Origin: Pseudonocardia endophytica
GTDB lineage: Bacteria; Actinomycetota; Actinomycetes; Mycobacteriales; Pseudonocardiaceae
Assembly (NCBI RefSeq): GCF_004339565.1
Contig: NZ_SMFZ01000002.1
Span: 2,046,001 to 2,110,000, forward strand
Direction of reading: 5' to 3'
Length of the DNA stretch: 64,000 nucleotides
Each line of letters opens with the position of its first letter. The first letter of the stretch is position 1. The notes beneath the pieces are model-generated. The model was not told the origin of the DNA. It saw nothing but the letters and a program-made list of their open reading frames with translations, and did not search any database. A program made the position numbers and the translations under genes. Below are positions 40,869-48,865 of this stretch, piece after piece.

Positions 40869-40972
40869 CGTGCCGGGACGCGTGCGTACTCCGGACCGGG
40901 GTGCGTTCTCCGGACCGGCGTGCGAATTCGGACCGGCGTGCGAACCCCCGACCGGTGCGAGCCCGGATCACA
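40869..40972 (+). repeat. Core and inverted-orientation units of the 19-bp repeat
   Basis: After a core ACGCGCGTGCCGGGACGCGT (about 40864-40883) come five diverged units in the opposite orientation: GTGCGTACTCCGGACCGGG (40882-40900), GTGCGTTCTCCGGACCGGC (40901-40919), an 18-bp unit to 40937, a 17-bp unit to 40954, and GTGCGAGCCCGGATCACA (40955-40972). Their reverse complements (for example GCCGGTCCGGAGAACGCAC) align with type B units, so the whole is a direct-array/core/inverted-array hairpin. Confidence 0.8.
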
Positions 40973-41016
40973 GTGCGAGTCCACGACGGGTGGTGACGCG
41001 GAGCCCCGACCGTGGT

Positions 41017-41067
41017 GGACGAGAGCTCCGCCGATCCGATGTGGAGGCGCGAGAGCTGCTCTCGTCC
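41017..41067. repeat. Inverted repeat (hairpin)
   Basis: GGACGAGAGC (41017-41026) and GCTCTCGTCC (41058-41067) are a perfect 10-bp inverted repeat in the non-coding region between the two copies of the 19-bp element. Confidence 0.65.
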
Positions 41068-41088
41068 GGGACCGGATCGACCATCCCC

Positions 41089-41146
41089 GTGAGATGACGC
41101 CGGTGGTTCCCCCGGGGTAGCCGGCCAGCCATGGACGTCATCTCAC
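41089..41146. terminator. Hairpin with perfect 11-bp arms, possible bidirectional terminator
   Basis: GTGAGATGACG (41089-41099) and CGTCATCTCAC (41136-41146) are perfect inverted copies around a GC-rich loop that itself holds CCCCCGGGG. It lies between convergent transcription units. Confidence 0.55.
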
Positions 41147-41188
41147 CCGGGCCGGACCAGCCGCTCGCCGGGTGCCACGACCCGTGCA

Positions 41189-41277
41189 CGGTGATCCGGT
41201 GAACGCGTGGTGATCCGGTGAACGCGCGTGCCGGGACGCGCGCGAACTCCGGACCGGTGCGCGAACACCGGATCACA
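41189..41277. repeat. Minimal second copy of the 19-bp hairpin element
   Basis: Two direct units (41189-41207, CGGTGATCCGGTGAACGCG; 41208-41226), the core CGTGCCGGGACG (41227-41238), and two inverted units GCGCGAACTCCGGACCGGT (41240-41258) and GCGCGAACACCGGATCACA (41259-41277). GTGATCCGGTG in the first unit pairs perfectly with CACCGGATCAC in the last. The left flank CCACGACCCGTGCA matches that of the large array. It ends 24 bp before the stop of the membrane operon. Confidence 0.85.
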
Positions 41278-41301
41278 GCGCGAACCGCGTCGCCCCGTCG
41301 G

Positions 41302-41583
41302 CTACGAACCGGCGCGGACCCCGGTGCCGGCCGCTACGGCGGTCGACCTCGCCCGGACGGCGGCCCACTGGTAGGCGTCCACGATGCTGATCGCGTAGAC
41401 GAACAGGCCTCCGGCCAGACGGCCGACCAGGGAGTGGTCCGGTGTGGTCAGGTGCCAGGTGATCACGCCGAGCAGGATCGTGTAGAAGACGAACATCAGG
41501 CCGCGGGTCGGCAGCCGGTTCAGTACGTGGCCCACGCCCGGCAGCACGATCGCCACCAGGAGCACCACCCACGGGCGTCTCAC
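41302..41583 (-). CDS. Small membrane protein
   Basis: 93 residues with two to three hydrophobic segments (VVLLVAIVLPGVGHVLNRLP, GLMFVFYTILLGVITWHL, LAGGLFVYAISIVDAYQWAA). The pattern P-G-x-G-H-x-x-N-R and the final SIVDAYQWA resemble small membrane proteins with a TM2-like double helix. GTG 41583 overlaps the upstream stop (GTGA). Last gene of the six-gene permease operon. No function can be assigned. Confidence 0.65.
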   Translation of the reverse strand: MRRPWVVLLVAIVLPGVGHVLNRLPTRGLMFVFYTILLGVITWHLTTPDHSLVGRLAGGLFVYAISIVDAYQWAAVRARSTAVAAGTGVRAGS

Positions 41584-42233
41584 GTCGTGACCTCCCTCTG
41601 GGTCAGCAGTTCCACGGTCCGCAGAAGCTCGAAGGCGGGCACCCGGGCACCGGAGAACGAGGCCCGCCTGCTCACCCGGTAGGCGCCCTGGTCGGCGGAG
41701 GCGAGCAGCCGCACGGCGCGCAGACCGCCCGGGCCGACTCCGACCTCCTTCGTCTCGGGCTCGGAGACGAACGCCGCCAACGGTTCCAGCACGTCGAGCG
41801 AGGTGTCCGGTGTGGACGCGGCCACCCGGGCCGTCCGCGGGAACGACGCCGGCGTCGGCAGCTCGAAGCGGAAACCGGGGTTCGACGAGAAGTACTCGCC
41901 ACCGTGCGGGCGCAGCAGCACGCTGACGGTGCCGGTGACCGGTACGCGCTGGTGCACGACGACCTCCAGCCACAGCACGGGCAGCTTGCGCAGCACGAGC
42001 GCGTCGACGATCACCCGCAGCCGGACCGGGTGGCCGCCGACCCGGCCGCGCAGCTCGGGGTAGTCGATTCCGTCGCCGCGGAGGACGACCGGGTCCTCGA
42101 CGGCCGACAGCACGTCGTCGAAGACACGGGCGCGGTCGCGCATCGCGGCGTTGCGGGCGCCCGCGTGGACGGTGCCGAGCACGGCGACAGCGAGGGCGAC
42201 CAGCGCGAGCGCGCCCAGGAACGTGAGGGACAC
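41580..42233 (-). CDS. Membrane-anchored hypothetical protein
   Basis: 217 residues. One N-terminal transmembrane helix (LTFLGALALVALAVAVLGTV) anchors a soluble domain with LPVLWLEVVVHQRVPVTGTV, LLRPHGGEYFSSNPGFRFEL and LRAVRLLASADQGAYRVSR. No catalytic motif is seen. GTG 42233 lies 10 bp after the permease stop with GAGGGG as ribosome site. Part of the permease operon; perhaps an accessory subunit. Family not recognised. Confidence 0.62.
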   Translation of the reverse strand: MSLTFLGALALVALAVAVLGTVHAGARNAAMRDRARVFDDVLSAVEDPVVLRGDGIDYPELRGRVGGHPVRLRVIVDALVLRKLPVLWLEVVVHQRVPVTGTVSVLLRPHGGEYFSSNPGFRFELPTPASFPRTARVAASTPDTSLDVLEPLAAFVSEPETKEVGVGPGGLRAVRLLASADQGAYRVSRRASFSGARVPAFELLRTVELLTQREVTT

Positions 42234-42243
42234 GGCGCGCCCC

Positions 42244-43689
42244 TCAGTAACCGCGCGGACGCGGCAGGTCGGCGGTGAACTGCGCTCCACGGCGGACGAA
42301 CTTGTAGCGCCGCGCCACGAACCAGATCGACGCCAGCAGGTAGAACGTGAGCATCGACAGCAGCGCTGCGCCGTATCCGAGGAACGTCGCGAAGAACACG
42401 GCGGCGGCGAGGACCAGCAGCGCGATCGCCGGGGCCGGGTGCAGCGGCAGCGTGTAGGCCCGCTTGATCGACCCGATCGGCCACAGCGTGCGGAACCGGA
42501 TGAAGTTCGGGCCCATGAAGCTGTACATCAGCAGTCCGGACAGGATCGAGAACGTGATCACTGTGGACAGCAGCGTCGGCTGGTCCAGCAGGACCGGCAG
42601 GATCGCGAACGCGATCGCGACCGGCACTAGGAACACGATCGCCCGGAACGGCGTGTGGTACTTCGGGTGCACCGCGCCGAACCACTCCGGCAGATAGCGG
42701 TCCCGACCCATCGAGAACCAGGCCCGCGACGCGTCGTTGATGCATCCGTTGGCCGATGCCAGTGTGGCGCACAGGGTCCCGAGCAGCAGGAGCACGACGA
42801 GCACGCCGCTGCCGGACAGTCGTGCCGCGTCGAACAACGGTGTGATCGCCGTGCCGAGGTAGTGCCACGGCAGCAGGCCCGCGCAGAGGAACCAGGTCAG
42901 CGACGCCGCGATGATCAGCGTCATGATCCCGGCCATGCTGCCGAGCGGCACCGACCGCGGCGCCGACCGGCACTCCTCGGCGGCCTGTGCCGTGCCCTCG
43001 ATGCCGAGGTAGAACCACATCCCGAACTGGAACGCGGCGATCACGCCGATCCAGCCGTACGGCAGGCCGTTGTCCAGGGAGCCGGCCAGGCCGGAGAGGT
43101 CCAGCGACGCGGTCGGGTTCCATCCCTGCAGGCCGACGAACAGCAGGAGCAGCGTGACGAACGCGAACCCGGTGATCACGAAGTTCAGCGTGAGCGTCGC
43201 GAACACGCCCCGGTAGTTCAGGAACGCCAGCGCCAGGATGGCGAGCACCGCGAACGGGTAGGGGGACAGCTCCTCCGTGGAGCCCATCAGGTTCGCCAGC
43301 GTGGTCAGCAGGTAGCTGAGCACGTTCGCGTTGGACGCCTCGAGCATCGTGTAGGCGAGCGTCAGGTACAGGCCGACGTTGAACGCCATCAGTGGCCCGA
43401 CCGTGTGCTTGGCCTGCGCGTACTGGCCACCGGCGGCCGGGATCGCCGACGTGATCTCGGAGTTGATCATCACGATGCACGTGTAGAGCAGCCCGACGAC
43501 CCAGCCGGCGACGAGCGCGCCGTACATGCCGCCCTTCTCGACGGCGAAGTTCCACCCCATGAACTCGCCGACGAGCACGATGCCGACGCCGAGGGCCCAG
43601 ATGTGCAAGGGGGACAGCACCCGCCGCAGTGCCGGTCGTTCGGCGCCGGCCGCCGACGTGCGCTCGGCAGGTGCTTCCTCGACGCTCAT
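42244..43689 (-). CDS. APC-superfamily amine/amino-acid permease (ethanolamine permease-like)
   Basis: 481 residues with 12 transmembrane helices. The start HIWALGVGIVLVGEFMGWNF and INSEITSAIPAAGGQYAQAK are conserved features of the ethanolamine/amine branch of APC permeases; CINDASRAWFSMGRDRYLPE is another family block. It should import an amine or amino acid by proton symport. ATG 43689 follows GGAGAGGGG and overlaps the stop of a 60-residue membrane protein. Placement next to the methylamine/N-methylglutamate genes makes methylamine or a related amine a plausible substrate (inferred). Confidence 0.85.
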   Translation of the reverse strand: MSVEEAPAERTSAAGAERPALRRVLSPLHIWALGVGIVLVGEFMGWNFAVEKGGMYGALVAGWVVGLLYTCIVMINSEITSAIPAAGGQYAQAKHTVGPLMAFNVGLYLTLAYTMLEASNANVLSYLLTTLANLMGSTEELSPYPFAVLAILALAFLNYRGVFATLTLNFVITGFAFVTLLLLFVGLQGWNPTASLDLSGLAGSLDNGLPYGWIGVIAAFQFGMWFYLGIEGTAQAAEECRSAPRSVPLGSMAGIMTLIIAASLTWFLCAGLLPWHYLGTAITPLFDAARLSGSGVLVVLLLLGTLCATLASANGCINDASRAWFSMGRDRYLPEWFGAVHPKYHTPFRAIVFLVPVAIAFAILPVLLDQPTLLSTVITFSILSGLLMYSFMGPNFIRFRTLWPIGSIKRAYTLPLHPAPAIALLVLAAAVFFATFLGYGAALLSMLTFYLLASIWFVARRYKFVRRGAQFTADLPRPRGY

Positions 43690-43868
43690 GCGGATCCCCT
43701 CTCCGCCGTGGCGGGTGGCTCGTACGGTTCCTCGAGCGGGTCGGGCGCGTTGACCAGGGAGGCCTCGTCGTGGCCCCGGGCGACCCGGATCATGTCCTGC
43801 GCCATCCAGATCGCGATCGCGGCGCTGATCAGCCAGGCGAGCAGTTCGACGATGCCGACGACACTCAT
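43686..43868 (-). CDS. 60-residue single-pass membrane protein
   Basis: One transmembrane helix (VGIVELLAWLISAAIAIWMA) followed by an acidic, Pro-rich tail. GGAGGTG precedes ATG 43868; both ends overlap neighbours by ATGA junctions, which supports it being a real gene. Small size and position just before the permease suggest an accessory subunit of that transporter. Not a family I can name. Confidence 0.68.
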   Translation of the reverse strand: MSVVGIVELLAWLISAAIAIWMAQDMIRVARGHDEASLVNAPDPLEEPYEPPATAERGSA

Positions 43869-44314
43869 CCGGACACCTCCTCATCGGAACGGGAGCGGGG
43901 CCCGAACCTCTCCTCGATCACCTCGCGGTACTCCCTGAAGGAGACGCGGTAGACGAAGCCCAGGTAGACGGCGAGCAGCACGGCCGTGCCGACGAGTGCG
44001 AGCCAGTCGATGTCGTACTTGTGCGGGTCCGGCTGGTTGGCCTCGACGCCCGCGGCGATCGTCGGCAGGTCGGCCGTACCGGTGTCGATCATCTTCTGGT
44101 ACTGGGCCTTCTCGCCGGGCGTCACCGGAAGCTGGCTCACCGACCGCACCTGCGACGTGCCGGTGGCGTCCTCGCTCTCGTCACCGGTCAGGTACGTCGT
44201 GACGAACAGCGTCGCGAAGATCAGCACCAGGATCACGGCCGCGTCCAGGAGCTGCCCGCGCAGGGACTGGCGCGGCGGCTCGTAGGGCGCCTTCCGCTCG
44301 CTCGGGGCGCTCAC
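43865..44314 (-). CDS. Two-helix membrane protein, hypothetical
   Basis: 149 residues. Transmembrane segments at about 20-40 (LLDAAVILVLIFATLFVTTY) and 108-128 (LALVGTAVLLAVYLGFVYRV) flank an external loop of about 65 residues with KAQYQKMIDTGTADLPTIAA. The tail EYREVIEERFGPRSRSD is charged. GTG 44314 overlaps the upstream stop (GTGA). Second gene of the six-gene permease operon; likely forms a complex with the other small membrane proteins. No known family recognised. Confidence 0.65.
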   Translation of the reverse strand: MSAPSERKAPYEPPRQSLRGQLLDAAVILVLIFATLFVTTYLTGDESEDATGTSQVRSVSQLPVTPGEKAQYQKMIDTGTADLPTIAAGVEANQPDPHKYDIDWLALVGTAVLLAVYLGFVYRVSFREYREVIEERFGPRSRSDEEVSG

Positions 44315-44631
44315 GACGCGCTCCCGCGCTTCGCGTTGCGCGCCTGCTGTCTGGCTTCCCTGAGCCGGTCGGAGAACTCGATGTCCGGGCCGTAGACGCT
44401 CTCCTTGGAGAGCCGGTAGCGGCGGACCATCGCCGCCACCGATGCCGTGTTGAACCCGCCGAGCAGGATCGCCGCGACGACGAGCGCGACGGAGATGCTC
44501 GGGCTCGGCGAGGTGGTCAGGGCGACCGCGCAGACGAACACCAGGACGACCCACATCGCGACGGCGAACGCCACCGCGAGGATCCGGTCCCGTCTGAGCA
44601 GGCTGTCGATGCGCGCCTCGAATGTCTTCAA
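44311..44631 (-). CDS. Two-helix membrane protein, hypothetical (TTG start)
   Basis: 106 residues from TTG 44631, chosen because GGAGG stands five bases before it; GTG 44667 and ATG 44691 have no ribosome site and would add low-complexity residues. Hydrophobic segments are ILAVAFAVAMWVVLVFVCAV and ISVALVVAAILLGGFNTASV; the C-terminus (SDRLREARQQARNAKRG) is basic. First gene of the permease operon, behind a promoter and palindrome at 44738-44798. Function unknown. Confidence 0.62.
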   Translation of the reverse strand: MKTFEARIDSLLRRDRILAVAFAVAMWVVLVFVCAVALTTSPSPSISVALVVAAILLGGFNTASVAAMVRRYRLSKESVYGPDIEFSDRLREARQQARNAKRGSAS

Positions 44632-44737
44632 CGAAGCCTCCGTTGGCTCCTGCCGACGAGCGGTGACAGACGTTGTGCAGCAGTGCGTCACGTCGTCGGG
44701 ACGGATGTCGGGCGTCGTGCCGTCCGGCCCGATGGTC

Positions 44738-44798
44738 TTCGGTCCGGACCAAATACCTCGGTCGTGGACAATACGGCGACGTGGCTACGCTGTGTCAA
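44738..44798 (-). promoter_or_regulatory. Promoter and palindromic operator of the permease operon
   Basis: Minus strand: -35 TTGACA (44798-44793), 19-bp gap, -10 TATTGT (44773-44768), then the palindrome TTTGGTCCGGACCGAA (44753-44738), whose GGTCCGGACC core is perfect. A GGTC/GACC dyad just downstream of the start suits GntR/FCD-type regulators, such as the one at 48866. Confidence 0.5.
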
Positions 44799-44835
44799 GG
44801 GTCACCGCTGCACCGCGCAACGGGGACGCCCCGAC

Positions 44836-46161
44836 TCAGGGGCCCGTCTGCCCCGGGATCCAGCTGGTGCCCGCCAACGGGACGCGGGCCATCGCGGCCG
44901 CCTCGATCGTCAGCGAGACGAGGTCCTCCGGCTCGAGATGCCGCAGGTGGGCCTTGCCGCAGGCGCGGGCGATCGTCTGCGCCTCCAGCGTGAGCACCCG
45001 CAGGTAGTTCGCGATCCGCTGCCCGCCCTCGACCGGGTCGAGGCGCCGGGACAGTTCCGGGTCCTGGGTGGTGATCCCGGCCGGATCCTTCCCGTCCTGG
45101 TAGTCGTCGTAGTAGCCGGCCGCCGAGCCGATCTTCTCGTACTCCGCGGCGTAACGGGGGTGGTTGTCGCCCAACGCGATCAGCGCGGCCGTGCCGATCG
45201 CGACCGCGTCGGCCCCGAGCGCCATCGCCTTCGCGACGTCGGCGCCGGTGCGGATGCCACCGGAGACGATCAGCTGCACCTTGCGGTGCAGACCGAGCTC
45301 GGACAGCGCCTGCACGGCCTGCGGGATGGCGGCCAGGATCGGGATCCCGACGTGCTCGATGAACACGTCCTGGGTGGCCGCCGTGCCGCCCTGCATCCCG
45401 TCCACGACGACGACGTCGGCGCCCGCGGCGACGGCGAGCTTGACGTCGTAGTACGTGCGGGTTGCGCCGACCTTGATGTAGATCGGCTTCTGCCAGTCCG
45501 TGATCTCCCGCAGCTCGAGGATCTTGATCGCCAGGTCGTCCGGGCCGGTCCAGTCCGGGTGCCGGCACGCGCTGCGCTGGTCGATCCCGGCCGGCAGCGT
45601 GCGCATCTCGGCGACCCGGTCGGAGATCTTCTGCCCCAGCAGCATCCCGCCCCCGCCGGGCTTGGCGCCCTGGCCCAGCACGACCTCGATCGCGTCCGCC
45701 GCGCGCAGGTGATCCGGGTTCATCCCGTACCGGCTGGGCAGGACCTGGTAGACGAGCGTCTTCGAGTGGCCGCGCTCCTCGTCGGTCATGCCGCCGTCAC
45801 CTGTCGTGGTGGACGTGCCGACCTCGCTGGCCCCGCGCCCGAGCGACTCCTTGGCCTGTGCGGACAGCGCACCGAAGCTCATGCCGGCGATCGTCACCGG
45901 CGTCGCCAGGTGCAGCGGCCGCTCGGCGTGCCGGTCGCCCAGCACGACGTCGGTGTCGCAGCGCTCCCGGTAACCCTCCAGCGGGTAGCGGGACATCGAG
46001 GCACCGAGGAACAGCAGGTCGTCGAAGTGCGGGACGGCGCGCTTGGCGCCCCAGCCGCGGATGTCGTAGACGCCGGTGTCGGCCGCGTGCTGGATCGCGG
46101 CGATCGTCGCCCGGTCGAACGTCGCGGACTCGCGGAGGCCGCGCTGAGATGGCGAGGTCAT
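44836..46161 (-). CDS. mgsC: N-methylglutamate synthase subunit C (FMN-binding glutamate synthase-like)
   Basis: 441 residues. This is the FMN-binding central barrel of glutamate synthase as a free subunit: ATPVTIAGMSFGALSAQAKE, STTTGDGGMTDEERGHSKTL, GQGAKPGGGGMLLGQKISDR, VDGMQGGTAATQDVFIEHVG and IVSGGIRTGADVAKAMALGA. In the N-methylglutamate (NMG) pathway MgsC works with MgsA and MgsB to make N-methylglutamate from gamma-glutamylmethylamide or methylamine plus 2-oxoglutarate. The plain GltB-like/GlxD reading is the alternative name. ATG 46161 overlaps the mgsB stop (TGATG). Last gene of purU-mgsA-mgsB-mgsC. Confidence 0.85.
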   Translation of the reverse strand: MTSPSQRGLRESATFDRATIAAIQHAADTGVYDIRGWGAKRAVPHFDDLLFLGASMSRYPLEGYRERCDTDVVLGDRHAERPLHLATPVTIAGMSFGALSAQAKESLGRGASEVGTSTTTGDGGMTDEERGHSKTLVYQVLPSRYGMNPDHLRAADAIEVVLGQGAKPGGGGMLLGQKISDRVAEMRTLPAGIDQRSACRHPDWTGPDDLAIKILELREITDWQKPIYIKVGATRTYYDVKLAVAAGADVVVVDGMQGGTAATQDVFIEHVGIPILAAIPQAVQALSELGLHRKVQLIVSGGIRTGADVAKAMALGADAVAIGTAALIALGDNHPRYAAEYEKIGSAAGYYDDYQDGKDPAGITTQDPELSRRLDPVEGGQRIANYLRVLTLEAQTIARACGKAHLRHLEPEDLVSLTIEAAAMARVPLAGTSWIPGQTGP

Positions 46162-46868
46162 CAGTAGCTCCCCGAGTGCTCGCTGGTGAAGTGGTAGAGG
46201 GTGCGTGCCGAGCCGTACCGGCGGAACTCCGACGGGTCGTGGTCCACCCCCGCGCTGCGGAGCAGTTCTGCGAGCTCGTCGCGGTGCTCGTCGCGCATCT
46301 GTTTCTCGACGCAGTCGGCGCCGAGCGTGCCGACCTTGCCGCGCACGTAGATCCGCGCCTCGTAGATCGAGTCGCCGAGGCCGTCGCCCGCGTCGCCGCA
46401 GACGACCAGCCGGCCGGCCTGTGCCATGAACGCACTCATCGGGCCGACGTCGCCGCCGACGACGACGTCCACGCCCTTCATCGAGATGCCGCAGCGCATG
46501 GACGCCCTGCCCTCGATCACGAGCAGCCCGCCACGGGCCGTCGCGCCCGCACCCTGCGACGCGTCGCCGCGCACCCGGACGGTGCCGGACATCATGTTCT
46601 CGGCCAGGCCGGGACCGGCCATGCCGTCGACGACGATGTGGCCACCCTGGTTCATGCCGCCGCAGTAGTAGCCCACGTCGCCCTCGACATGCACGTGGAG
46701 GTCGTCGTCGATGCCCACGGCGACGGCGTGCGCGCCGCGCGGGGACAGCACGCGGTACCGCGTCGCGGTCGGGGCGTGCAGCTCGGCGTTCAGCTTGCGC
46801 ACGCTCGTCGACGCGAGGTCGATCACGTGGTCGTTCGCGTGGTCGGCCCCCGCACTCAGCGCTGCCAT
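46161..46868 (-). CDS. mgsB: N-methylglutamate synthase subunit B (GXGXG domain)
   Basis: 235 residues, a right-handed beta-helix of the glutamate synthase C-terminal (GXGXG/FwdC) type: repeated glycine turns in GYYCGGMNQGGHIVVDGMAG, ENMMSGTVRVRGDASQGAGA, GRASMRCGISMKGVDVVVGG and GRLVVCGDAGDGLGDSIYEA. It is a structural subunit that connects the amidotransferase and FMN barrel in N-methylglutamate synthase (GlxC in older Rhizobium naming). ATG 46868 overlaps the mgsA end by 13 bp. Confidence 0.85.
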   Translation of the reverse strand: MAALSAGADHANDHVIDLASTSVRKLNAELHAPTATRYRVLSPRGAHAVAVGIDDDLHVHVEGDVGYYCGGMNQGGHIVVDGMAGPGLAENMMSGTVRVRGDASQGAGATARGGLLVIEGRASMRCGISMKGVDVVVGGDVGPMSAFMAQAGRLVVCGDAGDGLGDSIYEARIYVRGKVGTLGADCVEKQMRDEHRDELAELLRSAGVDHDPSEFRRYGSARTLYHFTSEHSGSY

Positions 46869-47749
46869 GCGTACACCCTCCCCGGCTCGGGCTCGAAGAT
46901 CGTCGCCTCGGACAGGCCCGGCAGCCCGGCCAGCGACCGGAACTCCGAGGCCATCGCGACCCAGCGCGGGTGCTCCGCGACGATCGCGGGCTTGCAGGCG
47001 ATCTCGTCGCGGACGACGGCGAACCCGTCGGCCGTGGTCACCAGCAGCGTGTAGAAGCCGTCGAACTCACCCCCGAGGCGGTGCAGCGCCTTCTCCAGGT
47101 CGTCGCCGTCGGCCAGGCACGCGGCGACGTAGCGGGCCGCGACCTCGGTGTCGTTCTCCGAGTCGAACACGACGCCTTCGCGTCGGAGCTCCCGGCGGAT
47201 CGTGGCGTGGTTGGAGAACGATCCGTTGTGGACGAGGCACTGGTCGGCCCCGACGGAGAACGGGTGGCTGCCCTCCGGCGTGATCGCCGACTCGGTGGCC
47301 ATCCTGGTGTGCGCGAGCGCCTGCCAGCCGGTCGCCGACGCGAGGTCGTAGGCCTTCGCGAGGTCACCGGGGTGCCCGACGTCCTTGTAGACGACGAGGT
47401 CGGTGCCGATCCCGACGACCTTCGCGTCCGGCGCGACGGCCCGGACCGCCGCGGCGAGCGCGTCCGGACCGACCGGCGCCGTGATCACGGTGGTGGCTCC
47501 GGCCCGCCGGACGTCGACGTCGGCCACGCCGGGCAGCACCTGTCGCAGGTCCGCGACCGGATTCGCCCATGCGCCGAGCACGGAGACCGCCGAATGACCG
47601 TCGGGGCAGCGTGAACGGTCCCCGTAGACGGCGATGCCAGCCGAGTCGGGGCCGCGTTCCGTCGCCCCGACCAGCATCTCCTCCAGCAGCCGTCCGAGCT
47701 GCGGGTACAGCTCGGCGTCACGGAGGTGCAGTCCGACGATCCCGCACAT
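46856..47749 (-). CDS. mgsA: N-methylglutamate synthase subunit A (class II glutamine amidotransferase)
   Basis: 297 residues starting MCGIVGLHLRDAELYPQLGR, with the catalytic N-terminal Cys2 of Ntn-type class II amidotransferases; GWQALAHTRMATESAITPEG and SHPFSVGADQCLVHNGSFSN supply the glutamine-binding Arg and Asn/Gly oxyanion residues. It is the GltB1/GlxB-type subunit that, in NMG synthase, releases the amine from gamma-glutamylmethylamide. AAGGAGG stands before ATG 47749. It lies 21 bp after purU in the same operon. Confidence 0.86.
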   Translation of the reverse strand: MCGIVGLHLRDAELYPQLGRLLEEMLVGATERGPDSAGIAVYGDRSRCPDGHSAVSVLGAWANPVADLRQVLPGVADVDVRRAGATTVITAPVGPDALAAAVRAVAPDAKVVGIGTDLVVYKDVGHPGDLAKAYDLASATGWQALAHTRMATESAITPEGSHPFSVGADQCLVHNGSFSNHATIRRELRREGVVFDSENDTEVAARYVAACLADGDDLEKALHRLGGEFDGFYTLLVTTADGFAVVRDEIACKPAIVAEHPRWVAMASEFRSLAGLPGLSEATIFEPEPGRVYAWQR

Positions 47750-47770
47750 GGGAACCCTCCTTCGAGATGG

Positions 47771-48694
47771 TCAGAAGACGATGGTGGTGTTGCCGTGCAG
47801 CAGGACCCGGTCGTCGCAGTGCCAGGCCACCGCGCGGGCGAGCACGAGGCGTTCGATGTCCGCGCCGCGCCGGGTCATCTCGTGGGTCGACTCGCGGTGG
47901 GTCACGCGCGCGACGTCCTGCTCGATGATCGGGCCCTCGTCGAGGTCCACGGTGGCGTAGTGCGCCGTCGCCCCGACGAGCTTCACGCCGCGGTTCTTGG
48001 CCTGCTCGTACGGGCTCGCCCCGGCGAACGCCGGCAGGAACGAGTGGTGGATGTTGATCACCGGGACGCCCACCTGGTCGAGGAAGTCGCCGGACAGGAT
48101 CTGCATGTAGCGGGCCATCACGATCAGGTCGACGCGGCCGTCGAGCAGGGCGAGCTGCTTGGCCTCCGCCTCCTGCTTGGTCGCCTTCGTGACCGGGATG
48201 TGCGCGAACGGGATGCCGAACGACTCCACGTCCTCGGCGAGGTCGGGGTGGTTGGACACTACCTGGACGATGTCGACCGGCAGCTCGCCCCGGCGGTAGC
48301 GCCACAGCAGGTCCAGCAGGCAGTGGTCGAACTTCGAGACGAACACCGCGACCCGCTGCGGGACCTCGGCGGCACGCAGCCGGAACGTCATGCCGAAGCG
48401 GATCGCGACCTCGGCGTCGAACTCCCGCTCCAGCTCCGGCAGCCTGGTGCTCACGTCCGGCAGGTGGAACTCGATGCGCTGGAAGAACGTGCCGCCCTCG
48501 GCGTCGGTGGAGTTCTGGTCGGAGGCGATGATGTTCGCGCCGCGCGCGTGCAGGAACGACGTGATCGCCGCGACGATCCCGGGACCGTCCTGACAGGACG
48601 TCAGGAGGCGGGCGGTGTCGACACCCCTGTCACGGCCCGTGCGGGGTCCGGTCCGGATCGCGTCCTGGCGGGGCAGGACGGCTGGGTCGGGCAT
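47771..48694 (-). CDS. purU: Formyltetrahydrofolate deformylase
   Basis: 307 residues. An N-terminal ACT domain (TARLLTSCQDGPGIVAAITS, ANIIASDQNSTDAEGGTFFQ) is followed by the formyl-transferase-like hydrolase domain, with VINIHHSFLPAFAGASPYEQ (catalytic Asn/His-His) and VGATAHYATVDLDEGPIIEQ (catalytic Asp). PurU hydrolyses 10-formyl-THF to formate and THF. Here it leads the mgsABC operon, so it probably drains the C1 unit from N-methylglutamate oxidation and recycles THF. ATG 48694; a regulated promoter lies at 48786-48839. Confidence 0.93.
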   Translation of the reverse strand: MPDPAVLPRQDAIRTGPRTGRDRGVDTARLLTSCQDGPGIVAAITSFLHARGANIIASDQNSTDAEGGTFFQRIEFHLPDVSTRLPELEREFDAEVAIRFGMTFRLRAAEVPQRVAVFVSKFDHCLLDLLWRYRRGELPVDIVQVVSNHPDLAEDVESFGIPFAHIPVTKATKQEAEAKQLALLDGRVDLIVMARYMQILSGDFLDQVGVPVINIHHSFLPAFAGASPYEQAKNRGVKLVGATAHYATVDLDEGPIIEQDVARVTHRESTHEMTRRGADIERLVLARAVAWHCDDRVLLHGNTTIVF

Positions 48695-48785
48695 GGCGTT
48701 GCCTCTCACGCAGTCGGCGGTGACGGCCCGTCGTCGGGAGTCGTCACACCGATGGGCGGTCGACGGTGCGGGCCGGAGAACTGAA

Positions 48786-48839
48786 GGTGTTGTCTTAGTA
48801 CCTTTGAGGAAGGCAACACGCAACGTCGAGGAAAGTCAA
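48786..48839 (-). promoter_or_regulatory. purU-mgsABC promoter with operator shared with gmaS
   Basis: Minus strand: -35 TTGACT (48839-48834), 17-bp spacer, -10 TTGCCT (48816-48811), then GGTACTAAGACAACACC (48802-48786). The plus-strand gmaS promoter has the same boxes, the same spacing, a spacer alike at 12 of 17 positions, and a 17-bp motif alike at 14 of 17. Confidence 0.75.
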
Positions 48840-48865
48840 CCCCGGGTCGTGGGGGCCGCGGGCGA

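Noticed and set aside
40319..40984. A 221-codon minus-strand frame rich in SPDHRPLPGPPR repeats
   Set aside because: It is just the 19-bp tandem array read in a phase that lacks stops; 19 is not a multiple of three, there is no ribosome site, and the flanking sequence is non-coding.
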